64,000 nucleotides of DNA from an uncultured Oscillospiraceae bacterium (GCA_902492455.1 CABULH010000002.1:62001-126000); one strand, 5' to 3'. Positions 54,320 to 62,728 are shown, counted from the stretch's first letter. Notes: generated by a model from the letters alone, not told the origin. Made by a program: numbers and translations.

Positions 54320-54408
54320 ATGACCGGGAATTTTATACTTGTGCACTAAATTTAATCTCTCAGGTGAAAGCTTTTATACCAATAAATGATGAACTTTTGC
54401 TGGAAGGG

Positions 54409-54436
54409 TTGCAATTTTGTAACTTTTGGGTATAAT
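54409..54436 (+). promoter_or_regulatory. Promoter of the LysM-G5-M23 gene
   Basis: -35 TTGCAA, 16-base spacer, -10 TATAAT (54431-54436). The 222-base gap after luxS otherwise holds AT-rich sequence and the inverted repeat at 54449-54464; no riboswitch was recognised. Confidence 0.75.
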
Positions 54437-54448
54437 AGTACTCAGGTT

Positions 54449-54464
54449 GTTACAAAGTTGTAAC
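54449..54464. promoter_or_regulatory. Candidate operator after the LysM-G5-M23 promoter
   Basis: GTTACAAAGTTGTAAC, a perfect 7-2-7 inverted repeat starting 12 bases after the -10 box. A further half-site (TTGTAAC) lies inside the promoter spacer at 54415-54423. The placement is that of a repressor site; the protein is unknown. Confidence 0.55.
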
Positions 54465-54541
54465 TTTTCTTTTTTGCCCTTTGGCAGTCTCATCAGGGAC
54501 GGCTCGGGGCATCAGCAAACAGGAAAGCAGGCTCTTGATTT

Positions 54542-56293
54542 ATGCAGAAAGATCATCGCAAGCAGGTGCTGCGGATCATCCGGAGCGCCGCCGAACGGAT
54601 GCTGGCGCTGGCTGGACAAGCCATGGCCGCGGGTTACCGTTTCTGCTATGGAACAGGCGTGCAGACCATTCGGTTTATGAAATATACCGGCCGCCGGCTG
54701 AAAAAGGTGCTGGCGCCCGTGGGCCGCGTTCTTTACAAGGCCGCTGATTTCGTGCTGCTGCGCCATGTGCGGGCGCTGGGCCGGGAGCTTAAGCGGATCG
54801 GACAGGGCTTCGGCATGGTGGGCAGCATCATGAAAGCCGCTTGGCAGCGGCATCCGGCCTTGGTGATTCCCCAGGCCATGATGCTGCCCTGGCTGGCGGT
54901 TCGCCGTCACCGCAAGGCGGCGGTGTCCATTCTGAATCTGGCCGCTCCGGTGGCCGCGGCCTTTGTGCTGGTGGGTACCATTCAGTATTGGAGCAACATG
55001 ACCTTCGCCATTGCGCTGGAATACGATGGGGAAAAGCTGGGATACATCGCCACCGAAAGCGTCTTTGACGCGGCGGTGAACATGGCCTCCGAGCGGGTGA
55101 TTAACACCGACAATTCCTTTGAGGTCCAGCGCACTCCCAAGATGACCGTTGCCGTGGCGGATAAGAATGAGATTTTGGACGAGCGGGCCATCTGTGACAA
55201 GATTCTGAAAAACACCGAAAATATCGCCGAGGTTTCCGGTCTGTATGTGGACGGGAAATTCGAAGGCGCGCTGGCTTCCCGTACGGAGCTGGAAGCGATA
55301 CTGGACGCTATCAAGGGCCGCCAGCTCACCGGAGAAGGCGAGGAGCGGGCGGAGTTCATTCAGGACGTGGAGATTGTGGACGGGCTTTACCCGGTTTCCT
55401 CCCTGCTGAGCGTGGCCGAGATGAGCGGAAAGCTCAATGCCGAGACGATTACCGCCGCCTATTATACGGTGGAAAAGGGCGATACCCTGGGCCGGATTGC
55501 CGGCAAAAACAATATGACCCTGAGCGAGCTGAAGGAGATGAATCCCCAGGCGGAGGAGCTGATTCACATCGGCGACCAGTTCCTGGTACAGCGGCCTCAG
55601 TCCTATCTTCAGGTGAAAGTGATCAAGACCCTCCGCTACAGCGAGGATATCGCGTTCCCCATCGAGAAAAAGACCGATGATTCCAAGTATACCACTTATG
55701 AAAAGATCACCACCAAGGGGCAGAAAGGCAGCCAAGACGTGGTGGCCGAGGTGGTTTATGTAAACGGCGCGGAAGAAAGCCGCACCATCCTTTCCACCAA
55801 CGTCACCAAAGAGCCGGTGACCCAGGTAATGGTGGTGGGCACCAAAAAGCAGCTGGCCGCCAGCGGCAACGCGGTAGTCCAGGGCGACGGCGTGTACACC
55901 GGCAGCTTTACCTGGCCGCTGCCTGTTTGCACCAACGTGCATCAGAAATATCACAACGGCCATAAGGCTTGGGATATCTCCAGCGGTCCGGTAGCCGTCT
56001 TCAATCAGAAGGTGGTCGCAGCGGACGGCGGCACGGTGGTTCAGGTGGAGAACGGCTACAACGGCGGCTACGGCAAAACCGTGGTGATTAGACACACCAA
56101 TGGACTGGAAACCCTGTATGCCCACCTTAATTCCATCGATGTGGTGGTGGGACAGAAGGTTTCTCGGGGACAGACCATCGGCCGGGCGGGTAATTCCGGC
56201 AGAAGCTTCGGACCCCACCTCCATTTTGAGGTGAGAAAGAACGGCGTGAAGGTCAATCCCATTGATTATCTCACCCCCACTTCCTACCGGTAA
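54542..56293 (+). CDS. Membrane-anchored cell-wall protein with LysM, G5 and M23 peptidase domains
   Basis: A 583-residue protein with a long basic cytoplasmic N terminus (about 1-120), one membrane helix (about 125-150), a middle region, a LysM (about 302-350: YYTVEKGDTLGRIAGKNNM), a G5 domain (about 355-440) and a C-terminal M23/LytM peptidase (about 450-575). M23 zinc motif HNGHKAWDIS and HLHFE are both present, so it should be active on peptide cross-links. It would act on the wall outside, as in division or sporulation. The basic 120-residue cytoplasmic head is longer than is usual for this type. The ribosome site is weak (GGAAAG, wide spacing). Confidence 0.88.
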   Translation: MQKDHRKQVLRIIRSAAERMLALAGQAMAAGYRFCYGTGVQTIRFMKYTGRRLKKVLAPVGRVLYKAADFVLLRHVRALGRELKRIGQGFGMVGSIMKAAWQRHPALVIPQAMMLPWLAVRRHRKAAVSILNLAAPVAAAFVLVGTIQYWSNMTFAIALEYDGEKLGYIATESVFDAAVNMASERVINTDNSFEVQRTPKMTVAVADKNEILDERAICDKILKNTENIAEVSGLYVDGKFEGALASRTELEAILDAIKGRQLTGEGEERAEFIQDVEIVDGLYPVSSLLSVAEMSGKLNAETITAAYYTVEKGDTLGRIAGKNNMTLSELKEMNPQAEELIHIGDQFLVQRPQSYLQVKVIKTLRYSEDIAFPIEKKTDDSKYTTYEKITTKGQKGSQDVVAEVVYVNGAEESRTILSTNVTKEPVTQVMVVGTKKQLAASGNAVVQGDGVYTGSFTWPLPVCTNVHQKYHNGHKAWDISSGPVAVFNQKVVAADGGTVVQVENGYNGGYGKTVVIRHTNGLETLYAHLNSIDVVVGQKVSRGQTIGRAGNSGRSFGPHLHFEVRKNGVKVNPIDYLTPTSYR

Positions 56294-56307
56294 GCATAAC
56301 AGCAAGC

Positions 56308-56340
56308 GCCGCGGATCAGCAGGATCCGCGGCACTTTTTT
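56308..56340 (+). terminator. Intrinsic terminator after the M23 gene
   Basis: GCCGCGGATC, 5-base loop, GATCCGCGGC, then AC and six Ts. Confidence 0.93.
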
Positions 56341-56412
56341 CTCTGTATGAGGTATGGAGCCCTTCTTATAGGGGAACAATAGGAGCAATCGATTCCGGAT
56401 GGAGGAATGGGC

Positions 56413-56706
56413 ATGGGGGAAAAATTCACACTCGACTTGGTAATCCGGAAGGTGGAAGGAATCGATGGAGCCTATGTGGAGCTGCCCTTTGACGCTCGGG
56501 AGGTGTTCGGCAAAGGGAGAGTCCCGGTGCATGCCACCTTCGACGGGGTGCCTTATGACGGCAGCATCGTCCGCATGGGGACCCCGGGTTATATTTTGGG
56601 ACTGCGCAAGGACATCCGTAAACTTATCGGCAAGGGGCCGGGAGACAGGGTGAAGGTGACGATAGAGGAACGGCAGAGCGGCGAGAACCCGGAAGGGAAG
56701 CGCTGA
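56413..56706 (+). CDS. DUF1905 domain protein
   Basis: A 97-residue protein that fits the small DUF1905 family: GAYVELPFDAREVFGKGRVPVHATFDGVPYDGSIVRMG (in pieces, about 20-57) and YILGLRKDIRKLIGKGPGDRVKVTIE (about 60-85). The fold is a small beta barrel; function is unknown. ATG 56413 is chosen because GGAGG at 56401-56405 is 7 bases from it, whereas ATG 56407 is too near. A single gene, convergent with the Cys-rich gene. Confidence 0.8.
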   Translation: MGEKFTLDLVIRKVEGIDGAYVELPFDAREVFGKGRVPVHATFDGVPYDGSIVRMGTPGYILGLRKDIRKLIGKGPGDRVKVTIEERQSGENPEGKR

Positions 56707-56724
56707 ATTGCCGCCAATGCAACC

Positions 56725-56773
56725 AAAGCGCTGCGGAAGCTTGACTGGGGGTCAAGTCTTCAGCAGCGCTTTT
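56725..56773. terminator. Convergent two-part terminator
   Basis: AAAGCGCTGC and GCAGCGCTTT enclose an inner hairpin (CTTGAC / GTCAAG); T-run at the right. It overlaps the last codons of the minus-strand Cys-rich gene. Confidence 0.7.
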
Positions 56774-57030
56774 TGAATGATTTCCGCCAGATTGTCCTTT
56801 TCCAGCCCCGCGCCCTTCTCCGGGGACAGCGGCTGAATATCCGGCGGCATACGGTAGTCGGAACAGGCGGTGGCATCGGCCTTCCGCCTGCGTCGGCGGG
56901 AACGGCAGCAGTGGCCGAAATCCAGTTCCTGGTATAGATCGCCGTTCCTGCAGTAATAACGGCGGAAATATAGGCAGGAAGCGCAGGTTCCTTTTTTCGC
57001 CACATTTGCTGCTTTCTTTGGCTTTCTCAT
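56752..57030 (-). CDS. Small Cys-rich, Arg-rich protein, unknown
   Basis: A 92-residue protein that I do not recognise. It has a basic start (RKPKKAANVAKK), a Cys group (CASCLYFRRYYC at about 17-28, then HCCRSRRRRR at about 40-50 and a single Cys near 57) that could form a zinc knuckle, and an acidic-hydrophobic tail. A ribosome site (GGAAAG) lies close before the start. The terminator shared with the DUF1905 gene supports a real transcript. A DNA- or RNA-binding role is only a guess. Confidence 0.6.
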   Translation of the reverse strand: MRKPKKAANVAKKGTCASCLYFRRYYCRNGDLYQELDFGHCCRSRRRRRKADATACSDYRMPPDIQPLSPEKGAGLEKDNLAEIIQKALLKT

Positions 57031-57162
57031 CTTTCCGCCGCCCCTTTGATCGAACTGGTTTGAATATGATTATAATATTCCATATAAGAATTGTAAATAA
57101 TTCCTATTGAGAATTAGAAATAAGGGAAGTTCCTTGCTATAGTGGATATGAGGTGAGACAGT

Positions 57163-57495
57163 TTGGAGCGGCTTCGGTTTTTGCGTGAGAAAAGAGGGCT
57201 CAGCCAGCAGGATCTGGCGGACCTGATCGGCAGTACGCAGCCCACGATTCACAAATATGAGACGGGGGCCAACCAGCCGGATATCCAGACCCTGGGATTG
57301 CTGGCGGATGTGTTCGAGACCTCGGTGGATTATCTGGTGGAACACACGGATGTTCCCCATAAGATCGAGCCGGTGGAGCCCTTCCAACTCAATGCGGAGG
57401 AGGCGGCGCTGATGGAGGAGTACCGGGCGCTACCGCCCCGGAAGCGGGAGGGCGTGGCCTTTCTGCTGCGTCTGCTGCAGGATGACGGGAAATAA
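57163..57495 (+). CDS. XRE-family transcriptional regulator
   Basis: A 110-residue regulator. Residues about 1-65 are a Cro/CI helix-turn-helix (LRFLREKRGLSQQDLADLIGSTQPTIHKYETGANQPDIQTL, in pieces). The tail (about 70-110) is helical with EYRALPPRKREGVAFLLRLL, as in many small clostridial XRE proteins. It starts with TTG 57163; AGGTGA at about 57151-57156 is well placed and no ATG fits. The AT-rich stretch before it (57062-57130) has several partial inverted repeats and may hold its own operator. Confidence 0.88.
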   Translation: MERLRFLREKRGLSQQDLADLIGSTQPTIHKYETGANQPDIQTLGLLADVFETSVDYLVEHTDVPHKIEPVEPFQLNAEEAALMEEYRALPPRKREGVAFLLRLLQDDGK

Positions 57496-57503
57496 TGTGA
57501 AGC

Positions 57504-57544
57504 AAAAAACCACACCTGCCGATACACGGCAGGTGTGGTTTTTT
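57504..57544. terminator. Strong bidirectional terminator
   Basis: Perfect 18-bp stem (AAAAAACCACACCTGCCG and complement) with a 5-base loop ATACA, after the XRE gene. The following 95 bases up to tmcAL hold nothing I recognise. Confidence 0.95.
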
Positions 57545-57640
57545 AAAGGGAGGAAAACGGGGGATTCGCAAACCCATTTCTATATGACAGCGGCCTATTC
57601 TCAGCAGAGCCTATTTTGAGTATGATTTATTACTGCGAGT

Positions 57641-58861
57641 TTATTCTGTGCGGATTACGCCGGTTGTATATTCCGCACCGCAGGGATAGGGCTGGGGCAG
57701 GGTCAGGGCGTAGAGATCGGCGGCTCGGTTTTCCAGCTGCCAAACCTGCTTTGCCGCCTCGCCCAGAGTATCGATCCGGCCGGGGCGGGAGACTAGGGGA
57801 ATAGCGTCGGGAAGGGCAGCCTCCTTGACGGCGGCCAAAATTTCCTCTCCCTTGGCGTTCAGTCCTAAAATGCGGGCGTAGGGGGGGCGCTCTTTTTCCA
57901 GTCCGACAGGGATGCCCAGAAAAGCGGCCCACAGCAGACGTTGAAGCCGGGTGAGAGGATACCGGCGGGGTTTGATCCGTTCCAGCAGATCCTCCCAGCC
58001 GCCGGCCTGGCGGGCCGCCTCGGTCAGCCGGTTTTCCAGTCCCTCAGACACGCCGGGAACCTGCCGCCAGTCCGCCGCAGCCATCTCCCGGAACCGGGCC
58101 AGAAGTCCCCGCTCCAGCCGGGATACCGCGGCGGGGCAGCGGCCCGCCTGGGCCGCCTCGCTGAGAATGGCGTAACAGGCGGGCGGAAGGAAGGGGGCGG
58201 CGTTGAGCAGCCGTCCCGCTGCCGCCAGCCGCCGGATATAGCTGGCGGAGGCCACGTCCCCTAGGGGCTGCATTTCATCATGCTCCGCCCCGAAGCGGGG
58301 AATGGTGAAGGGCTGCATGGCGGAGCCCAGCCGAGTCAAGGCCTTCAGATATTCGATGCCCAGCGTGTTGTTGGGCCGGGAAAAGAGGGCGGCGATTTTC
58401 TGCCCGGCAATGTCCGCCACCGCCTTCTGCCGGGCTTCGGGAAAGGAAATCCCGTCCTCCAGCCGGTAGCGCAGCAGCTGACCGAACCGGGGGGATTCCA
58501 GCAAAGCGGCCGCCTTTTGCAGCGCCGCGGCGTCCCCGCATTCGCTGCCGAAGCTGATGGTGTCCACACAGCCCAAAGCATCCAGAATGGCCACCGCTCC
58601 GAAGGCGAATCCCTCCGCCGAGGCCATGGACCAGGGCAGGGGCAGTTCCAGTACCAGATCCGCACCGCCGGCCAGAGCCATGCGCACCCGTTCCGCCTTG
58701 GGCAGCAGAGCGGGTTCCCCCCGCTGGACGAAGGAACCGCTCATCACCACCGCGATGTGGGTGGCACGGCAGCCGCCGTCCGGGTCCCGTGTGCGCTGGA
58801 TGTGGTGGGCGTGTCCGCTGTGGAAAGGGTTGTATTCCGCCACAATACCCGCGATTTTCAT
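57641..58861 (-). CDS. tmcAL: tRNA(Met) cytidine acetate ligase
   Basis: A 406-residue nucleotidyltransferase-fold enzyme that activates acetate with ATP and acetylates C34 of elongator tRNA-Met. The N-terminal signature GIVAEYNPFHSGHAHHI carries the HxGH-like motif (about 14-21). Other family stretches are VMSGSFVQRGEPALLPKAERVRMAL (about 39-63), SFGSECGD and RPNNTLGIEYLKAL (about 161-174). It acts in the cytoplasm. It shares a strand and a 13-base gap with the propeller gene before it, and ackA lies divergent beyond that; both enzymes handle acetate, which may be chance. Confidence 0.94.
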   Translation of the reverse strand: MKIAGIVAEYNPFHSGHAHHIQRTRDPDGGCRATHIAVVMSGSFVQRGEPALLPKAERVRMALAGGADLVLELPLPWSMASAEGFAFGAVAILDALGCVDTISFGSECGDAAALQKAAALLESPRFGQLLRYRLEDGISFPEARQKAVADIAGQKIAALFSRPNNTLGIEYLKALTRLGSAMQPFTIPRFGAEHDEMQPLGDVASASYIRRLAAAGRLLNAAPFLPPACYAILSEAAQAGRCPAAVSRLERGLLARFREMAAADWRQVPGVSEGLENRLTEAARQAGGWEDLLERIKPRRYPLTRLQRLLWAAFLGIPVGLEKERPPYARILGLNAKGEEILAAVKEAALPDAIPLVSRPGRIDTLGEAAKQVWQLENRAADLYALTLPQPYPCGAEYTTGVIRTE

Positions 58862-58874
58862 GGGCCGCCCTCCT

Positions 58875-60788
58875 TTATTTTTCCTTGAGCAGAGGTTCCG
58901 GCGGGCCGGTAACCTCCAGCAGATCCACCGCCATTCGTCCCTGCCATGGCTGCAGAAGTACGCCGTGCCGTCCGGCGCTCAAGCCGGAGACAACGTAAAC
59001 GGGAGCGGAAGGCTGCGGGACATCGGCGTGCAGGTCCGCTGTGCCGCAGAAATATCCGTCCACCCAGATTTCCATGCTGCCCAGCCCCGGCCCTTTGGGG
59101 GAAAAGACCCGAAAGCCGTCTCCGTTGATGTTCCATTTGGCCCGAACCGCTCCTTCGCCGGTGAAGCCTTCCCGGCAGGCGAAGGGCAGGGTATTATCCG
59201 GAGCCCAGTCCTGAGGCTGCATGGCGTTCAGCAAGGCATCCAGAGCGTTGTAGCGCAGGGCGTACCGCTCCGCATCCCCCTGGATACGGAATTGGGAGCA
59301 GGCGAGCAGGGACCACTGATGGACCGCGACGGCCAGGGGCGCGGCTTCGTCCGGCAGGGAACCCCGCCAGACGGGAGTTCCATTGATTTCAATCAGTGCC
59401 GTGCCGCGGCGTATTTCCACATGCAGAGAAGCGGGCGCTTCCGCCAGCCGGCCGGCGGACAGCGTCGTTTCCGTCCCCTGTTTGTCCCGGGCAATCATCC
59501 GCCAGTTCCCGTCCGCTTCCATCACCAGGCCGGAGCTGGAAGCAAAGCAGAGGTCGTGGGCCAGGGCCAGACATCCGTGCCGGTCGGGACCCAGAATACC
59601 CCCGTACCGCAGCAGCAGTTCCGCCCCGCCGGTGAGGGTGAAGGCGGCGTCCAGGGTGAAGTCCCGATAGGCGGCCAGCAGCGGGGAGAGGGAGCGGCCC
59701 TGGTGACCGGAGAGGGTGAAGCCGTCGGTGAAAGGCTCATCCCAAGGGCGGGCGGCCACCGACAAGGTTCCGCAGTCCCGGCTGTCCTTGGCGGGGTACA
59801 TCACAACCAGACGGCCCTCATGGACAAAGCCGTGGACGGTCTGGCCCCAGATGCCGTAAGCCTCGTCCTCCAAGGGACGGCTGTGCCAGAAGCCGCCGTC
59901 CTGCACCAAGCTCCATGCCTGAGGATGGTGGGCGTCCTCCAAATCGGCGGCGAAGAGGGCCTGATAATTCCGGTTGCCGGCCACGGAGGTGGCGGGAGCG
60001 TAAACCTTGTCCTGATGAACGAAGCAGGGATAGAATTCCACCGGCGCGGGATAATAGTCCATACGGTCTCCCGAAAGCAGCAGCCGTGGCTCCGACCAGG
60101 GGCCTTCCGGACGGGGAGCGGTCATGCAGCACAGACCCCAGGCGTCAAAACCCCAGGAGTCCAACAGGATGAAAGCGATCCAATCCCGCCGGCGCTTGAG
60201 GACGGTGGAGGCGTAGCCCCGGGTAAACCGGCCCAGCTTGCCTTTTTGCTCCCGATTGCTGAAAAAGGGCGCGTCCAGACGGTGAAAGGGACCGGCCGGG
60301 GATTCCGACCAGGCCAGAGCGGCGCCGGAATCGTCGTCCGGCGTGCTTTCGCCGTTAAGAGGCTTGGTACTCCAGTCATACGTGAGCCAGTAAAGACCGG
60401 TTTCCGCGTCGTACTGCATCACCACATCGGGGCAGGAGCGCAGAGGCAGGGAACGGCCCGGGAAATAAACCTCGCCTGCAAAATATTCATCCTCAAATCC
60501 ACGACCCAGACATTCCCAGCTGTCGCCCTGGCTGCGGGAACGGTAAATCACGAAATGCCCCGGATGTTGGGGATGAGAGTAGCCATAGGGATAGAGACCG
60601 GCGTAAAGATACCAGTCCCCGGTGGGAGGATCCCGGAACAGAGAGCCATTGACCGCCCACTCGTAGGGCGGCCGGGAACGGTGGACGGTATCGCCGATTT
60701 TTTCGAAGGCGTCGAAGGATGGATCACCCAGGGATGGATGGCGCAGCCAGGCTTGCCGGCGAAGGGCTTTCGCGTAATCGTGTTCCAT
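58875..60788 (-). CDS. GH32/GH43-like propeller protein with C-terminal beta-sandwich domains
   Basis: A 637-residue soluble protein without signal peptide. The first about 350 residues look like a five-bladed sugar-enzyme propeller (EWAVNGSLFRDPPTGDWYLYAGLYPYG, GHFVIYRSRSQGDSWECLGRGF, WIAFILLDSWGFDAWGLCCMTA, in pieces). After that comes a beta-sandwich (about 365-500) of the kind that follows GH32 propellers, then a further domain (about 510-637). The catalytic acids cannot be fixed with confidence. ATG 60788 fits AAAGG at 10 bases; a GTG upstream is too close. It is transcribed together with tmcAL, an odd pairing. Confidence 0.6.
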   Translation of the reverse strand: MEHDYAKALRRQAWLRHPSLGDPSFDAFEKIGDTVHRSRPPYEWAVNGSLFRDPPTGDWYLYAGLYPYGYSHPQHPGHFVIYRSRSQGDSWECLGRGFEDEYFAGEVYFPGRSLPLRSCPDVVMQYDAETGLYWLTYDWSTKPLNGESTPDDDSGAALAWSESPAGPFHRLDAPFFSNREQKGKLGRFTRGYASTVLKRRRDWIAFILLDSWGFDAWGLCCMTAPRPEGPWSEPRLLLSGDRMDYYPAPVEFYPCFVHQDKVYAPATSVAGNRNYQALFAADLEDAHHPQAWSLVQDGGFWHSRPLEDEAYGIWGQTVHGFVHEGRLVVMYPAKDSRDCGTLSVAARPWDEPFTDGFTLSGHQGRSLSPLLAAYRDFTLDAAFTLTGGAELLLRYGGILGPDRHGCLALAHDLCFASSSGLVMEADGNWRMIARDKQGTETTLSAGRLAEAPASLHVEIRRGTALIEINGTPVWRGSLPDEAAPLAVAVHQWSLLACSQFRIQGDAERYALRYNALDALLNAMQPQDWAPDNTLPFACREGFTGEGAVRAKWNINGDGFRVFSPKGPGLGSMEIWVDGYFCGTADLHADVPQPSAPVYVVSGLSAGRHGVLLQPWQGRMAVDLLEVTGPPEPLLKEK

Positions 60789-60842
60789 GAGTCTCACAGC
60801 CTTTCTTCGGATGGGTTTGACTGCATCATAGCATATTCCGGA

Positions 60843-60863
60843 GGAATTTTCCAGGAAAATTCC
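60843..60863. promoter_or_regulatory. Perfect inverted repeat between the propeller gene and ackA
   Basis: GGAATTTTCC, A, GGAAAATTCC. It lies just upstream of the ackA promoter and 55 bases before the divergent propeller gene. It could be an operator for either gene. Confidence 0.5.
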
Positions 60864-60873
60864 CCTGTTGACC

Positions 60874-60902
60874 TTGCATTATACGGTTTTCTGTATTAAT
60901 AT
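60874..60902 (+). promoter_or_regulatory. Promoter of ackA
   Basis: -35 TTGCAT (60874-60879), 17-base spacer, -10 TAATAT (60897-60902), 84 bases before the start. Confidence 0.6.
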
Positions 60903-60985
60903 TAACTATTGGACGGAAACCGGATGCCAAGCGGCCGGAAGGAACGGGCCGCCGCCGGTTATAAGAAAGGAATGGACGAAAAGAC

Positions 60986-62185
60986 ATGAAGATTCTGGTT
61001 ATCAACGCAGGCAGTTCGTCGCTGAAGTATCAGCTGATCGATATGAATGGGGAAGCGGTCGTGGCTAAGGGCAACTGCGAGCGCATCGGCATCGACGGCC
61101 GGATCACCCATAAAACCGGCGACGGCCGGGTGGTGACGAAGGAGGTGGCCATGCCGGATCACGCCGCCGCCTTTGAGCAGGTGAAGCAGGCGCTGATTGC
61201 CGGCGAGGGCAAGGTCATCAACAGCCTGTCGGAGGTTTCCGCCATCGGGCACCGGGTGGTGCAGGGCGGCGCCAAATACGATCACAGCGTCCGCATCGAC
61301 GACGGGGTGCTGGCGGATATCCAGAAATACGCTTCCCTGGCACCGCTGCACAATCCCGCCCATATCCAGGGCATCAACGCCGCCACGGCGGCCTTTGGCA
61401 AAGAGGTTCCCCAGGTGGCGGTGTTCGATACCGCCTTTCATCAGACCATGCCGCCCAAGGCGTACATGTTCGGCGTGCCCTATGAGTATTATGAAAAATA
61501 CGGCGTGCGCCGGTACGGCTTCCATGGAACCTCCCACCGCTATGTCAGCGCCCGCTGCTGCCAGCTGCTGGGCAAGCCGGACGGCCAGGGGACCCGGATC
61601 ATCACCTGCCACCTGGGCAACGGCTCCTCCATCGCCGCCATCAAGGACGGCCGGGTGATCGATACCACCATGGGCCTCACCCCCCTGGACGGTTTTATGA
61701 TGGGCACCCGTTCCGGCGCTATCGATCCTTCGGTAGTGACCTTCATCATGGAAAAAGAGGGGCTGTCCCCCAAGCAGATGGACGATATCCTCAACAAGAA
61801 ATCCGGTATGCTGGGTATTTCCGGCGTCTCCAGCGATGACCGGGATATCGCCGCCGCGGTGGAAACGGGCAACGAGCGGGCTAAGCTGGCCTGGGATATG
61901 CGCACCTATGAGATCATCAAATATATCGGCGGCTATGTGGCCGCGCTGGGCGGGGCGGACGCCATTGTTTTCACCGCAGGCATCGGCGAGAATCAGGATG
62001 TGCTGAGGGGCGAGATCCTGGACGCCTTCGCTTATCTGGGACTGAAGGTGGACCGGAAGAACAACGCCACCCATGGACAGGAAATCGAAATCACCACGCC
62101 GGATTCCGCTGTGCGGGCCTTTGTAATCCCCACCAATGAGGAATTGGTTATCGCCCGGGATACCCAGGCCATTGTGGAAGGCTGA
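60986..62185 (+). CDS. ackA: Acetate kinase
   Basis: A 399-residue ASKHA-fold kinase making ATP and acetate from acetyl phosphate, the main ATP-yielding end step of this type of fermentation. Typical blocks: LVINAGSSSLKYQLID (about 4-19), GHRVVQGG (about 88-95), FDTAFHQTMP (about 148-157), YGFHGTSHRYV (about 173-183), THLGNGSS-like CHLGNGSS (about 208-215), and a C-terminal FTAGIGEN (about 328-335). No pta gene is next to it. It has its own promoter and terminator. Confidence 0.98.
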   Translation: MKILVINAGSSSLKYQLIDMNGEAVVAKGNCERIGIDGRITHKTGDGRVVTKEVAMPDHAAAFEQVKQALIAGEGKVINSLSEVSAIGHRVVQGGAKYDHSVRIDDGVLADIQKYASLAPLHNPAHIQGINAATAAFGKEVPQVAVFDTAFHQTMPPKAYMFGVPYEYYEKYGVRRYGFHGTSHRYVSARCCQLLGKPDGQGTRIITCHLGNGSSIAAIKDGRVIDTTMGLTPLDGFMMGTRSGAIDPSVVTFIMEKEGLSPKQMDDILNKKSGMLGISGVSSDDRDIAAAVETGNERAKLAWDMRTYEIIKYIGGYVAALGGADAIVFTAGIGENQDVLRGEILDAFAYLGLKVDRKNNATHGQEIEITTPDSAVRAFVIPTNEELVIARDTQAIVEG

Positions 62186-62192
62186 GGAAGCG

Positions 62193-62234
62193 AATCCCGT
62201 GGGGCTGCGAAAGCGGTCCCGCGGGATTTTTTGG
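62193..62234 (+). terminator. Intrinsic terminator after ackA
   Basis: AATCCCG...CGGGATT with an inner GGGGCTGC/GCGGTCCC stem and a GAAA loop, followed by TTTT. Confidence 0.88.
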
Positions 62235-62297
62235 AGCCGCCGGTCGGCTTTTGCCGCTTTTTGACGGAAAAAGAAAGGAAAAAAGATAAAAAAACAC

Positions 62298-62326
62298 TTG
62301 CATTTTGATAGGAGATCCGCTATAAT
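62298..62326 (+). promoter_or_regulatory. Promoter of the initiator tRNA gene
   Basis: -35 TTGCAT (62298-62303), 17-base spacer, -10 TATAAT (62321-62326), 30 bases before the tRNA. Confidence 0.85.
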
Positions 62327-62355
62327 AGAAAAGCACTCTTAAGAGATGCCTGTAT

Positions 62356-62432
<77 letters not shown>

Positions 62433-62438
62433 TGGAAG

Positions 62439-62471
62439 CGGATGATTCTGTTGCAGGATCATCCGTTTTTT
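62439..62471 (+). terminator. Terminator of the tRNA gene
   Basis: CGGATGAT, loop, ATCATCCG, then six Ts. Confidence 0.85.
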
Positions 62472-62490
62472 CTTTTATAATTCAGAATTA

Positions 62491-62509
62491 CGGGGTGGAG
62501 CAGTCCGGT
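62491..62509 (+). repeat. 19-nt exact copy of the tRNA-Met 5' part (possible attachment site or tRNA remnant)
   Basis: CGGGGTGGAGCAGTCCGGT is identical to bases 3-21 of the initiator tRNA (62358-62376). A TCAAATC matching the T loop lies at exactly the same distance further on (62544-62550), but the bases between have largely diverged. This looks like a decayed tRNA copy, or an attachment core of the element whose integrase follows. Confidence 0.6.
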
Positions 62510-62578
62510 TTTCTGCTGAGCTTATTATCCAGCAATCACAGGCTCAAATCAATCCGTTTGCTGGCATTTTCTGTTTTT

Positions 62579-62728
62579 CTACACTTGAAAAAGGGTGTGT
62601 GCGACTTTACCTTTTGCAAGGATTCTTGATGGATTATGCAATTTCTTACGACCTCCTTTTTTGATCACTCGAGCTTCTTCTGGATTTTGACCGCTATTCT
62701 GACCGCTATTGCTGAAATACATTGCCAT
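62579..62728 (-). CDS. Tiny reading frame downstream of the integrase
   Basis: A 49-codon frame on the minus strand, starting MAMYFSNSGQNSGQN and rich in Lys and Arg (VIKKGGRKK, RILAKGK). A strong GGAGGAGG precedes ATG 62728, which is the main support. A second, 21-codon frame (62706-62771) overlaps the integrase stop as ATGA. No family is recognised. It could be a small accessory protein of the element, or a remnant. The rest of the 335-base gap between the tRNA and the integrase holds the tRNA terminator and the 19-nt repeat. Confidence 0.35.
   Translation of the reverse strand: MAMYFSNSGQNSGQNPEEARVIKKGGRKKLHNPSRILAKGKVAHTLFQV

Noticed and set aside
54320..54541. Riboswitch before the LysM-G5-M23 gene
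   Set aside because: The AT-rich leader has no core that I recognise for glycine, SAM or cyclic di-AMP riboswitches; a promoter and an inverted repeat explain it better.
60843..60863. CodY box
   Set aside because: The half-sites match, but the spacing is two bases too wide compared with the known consensus.
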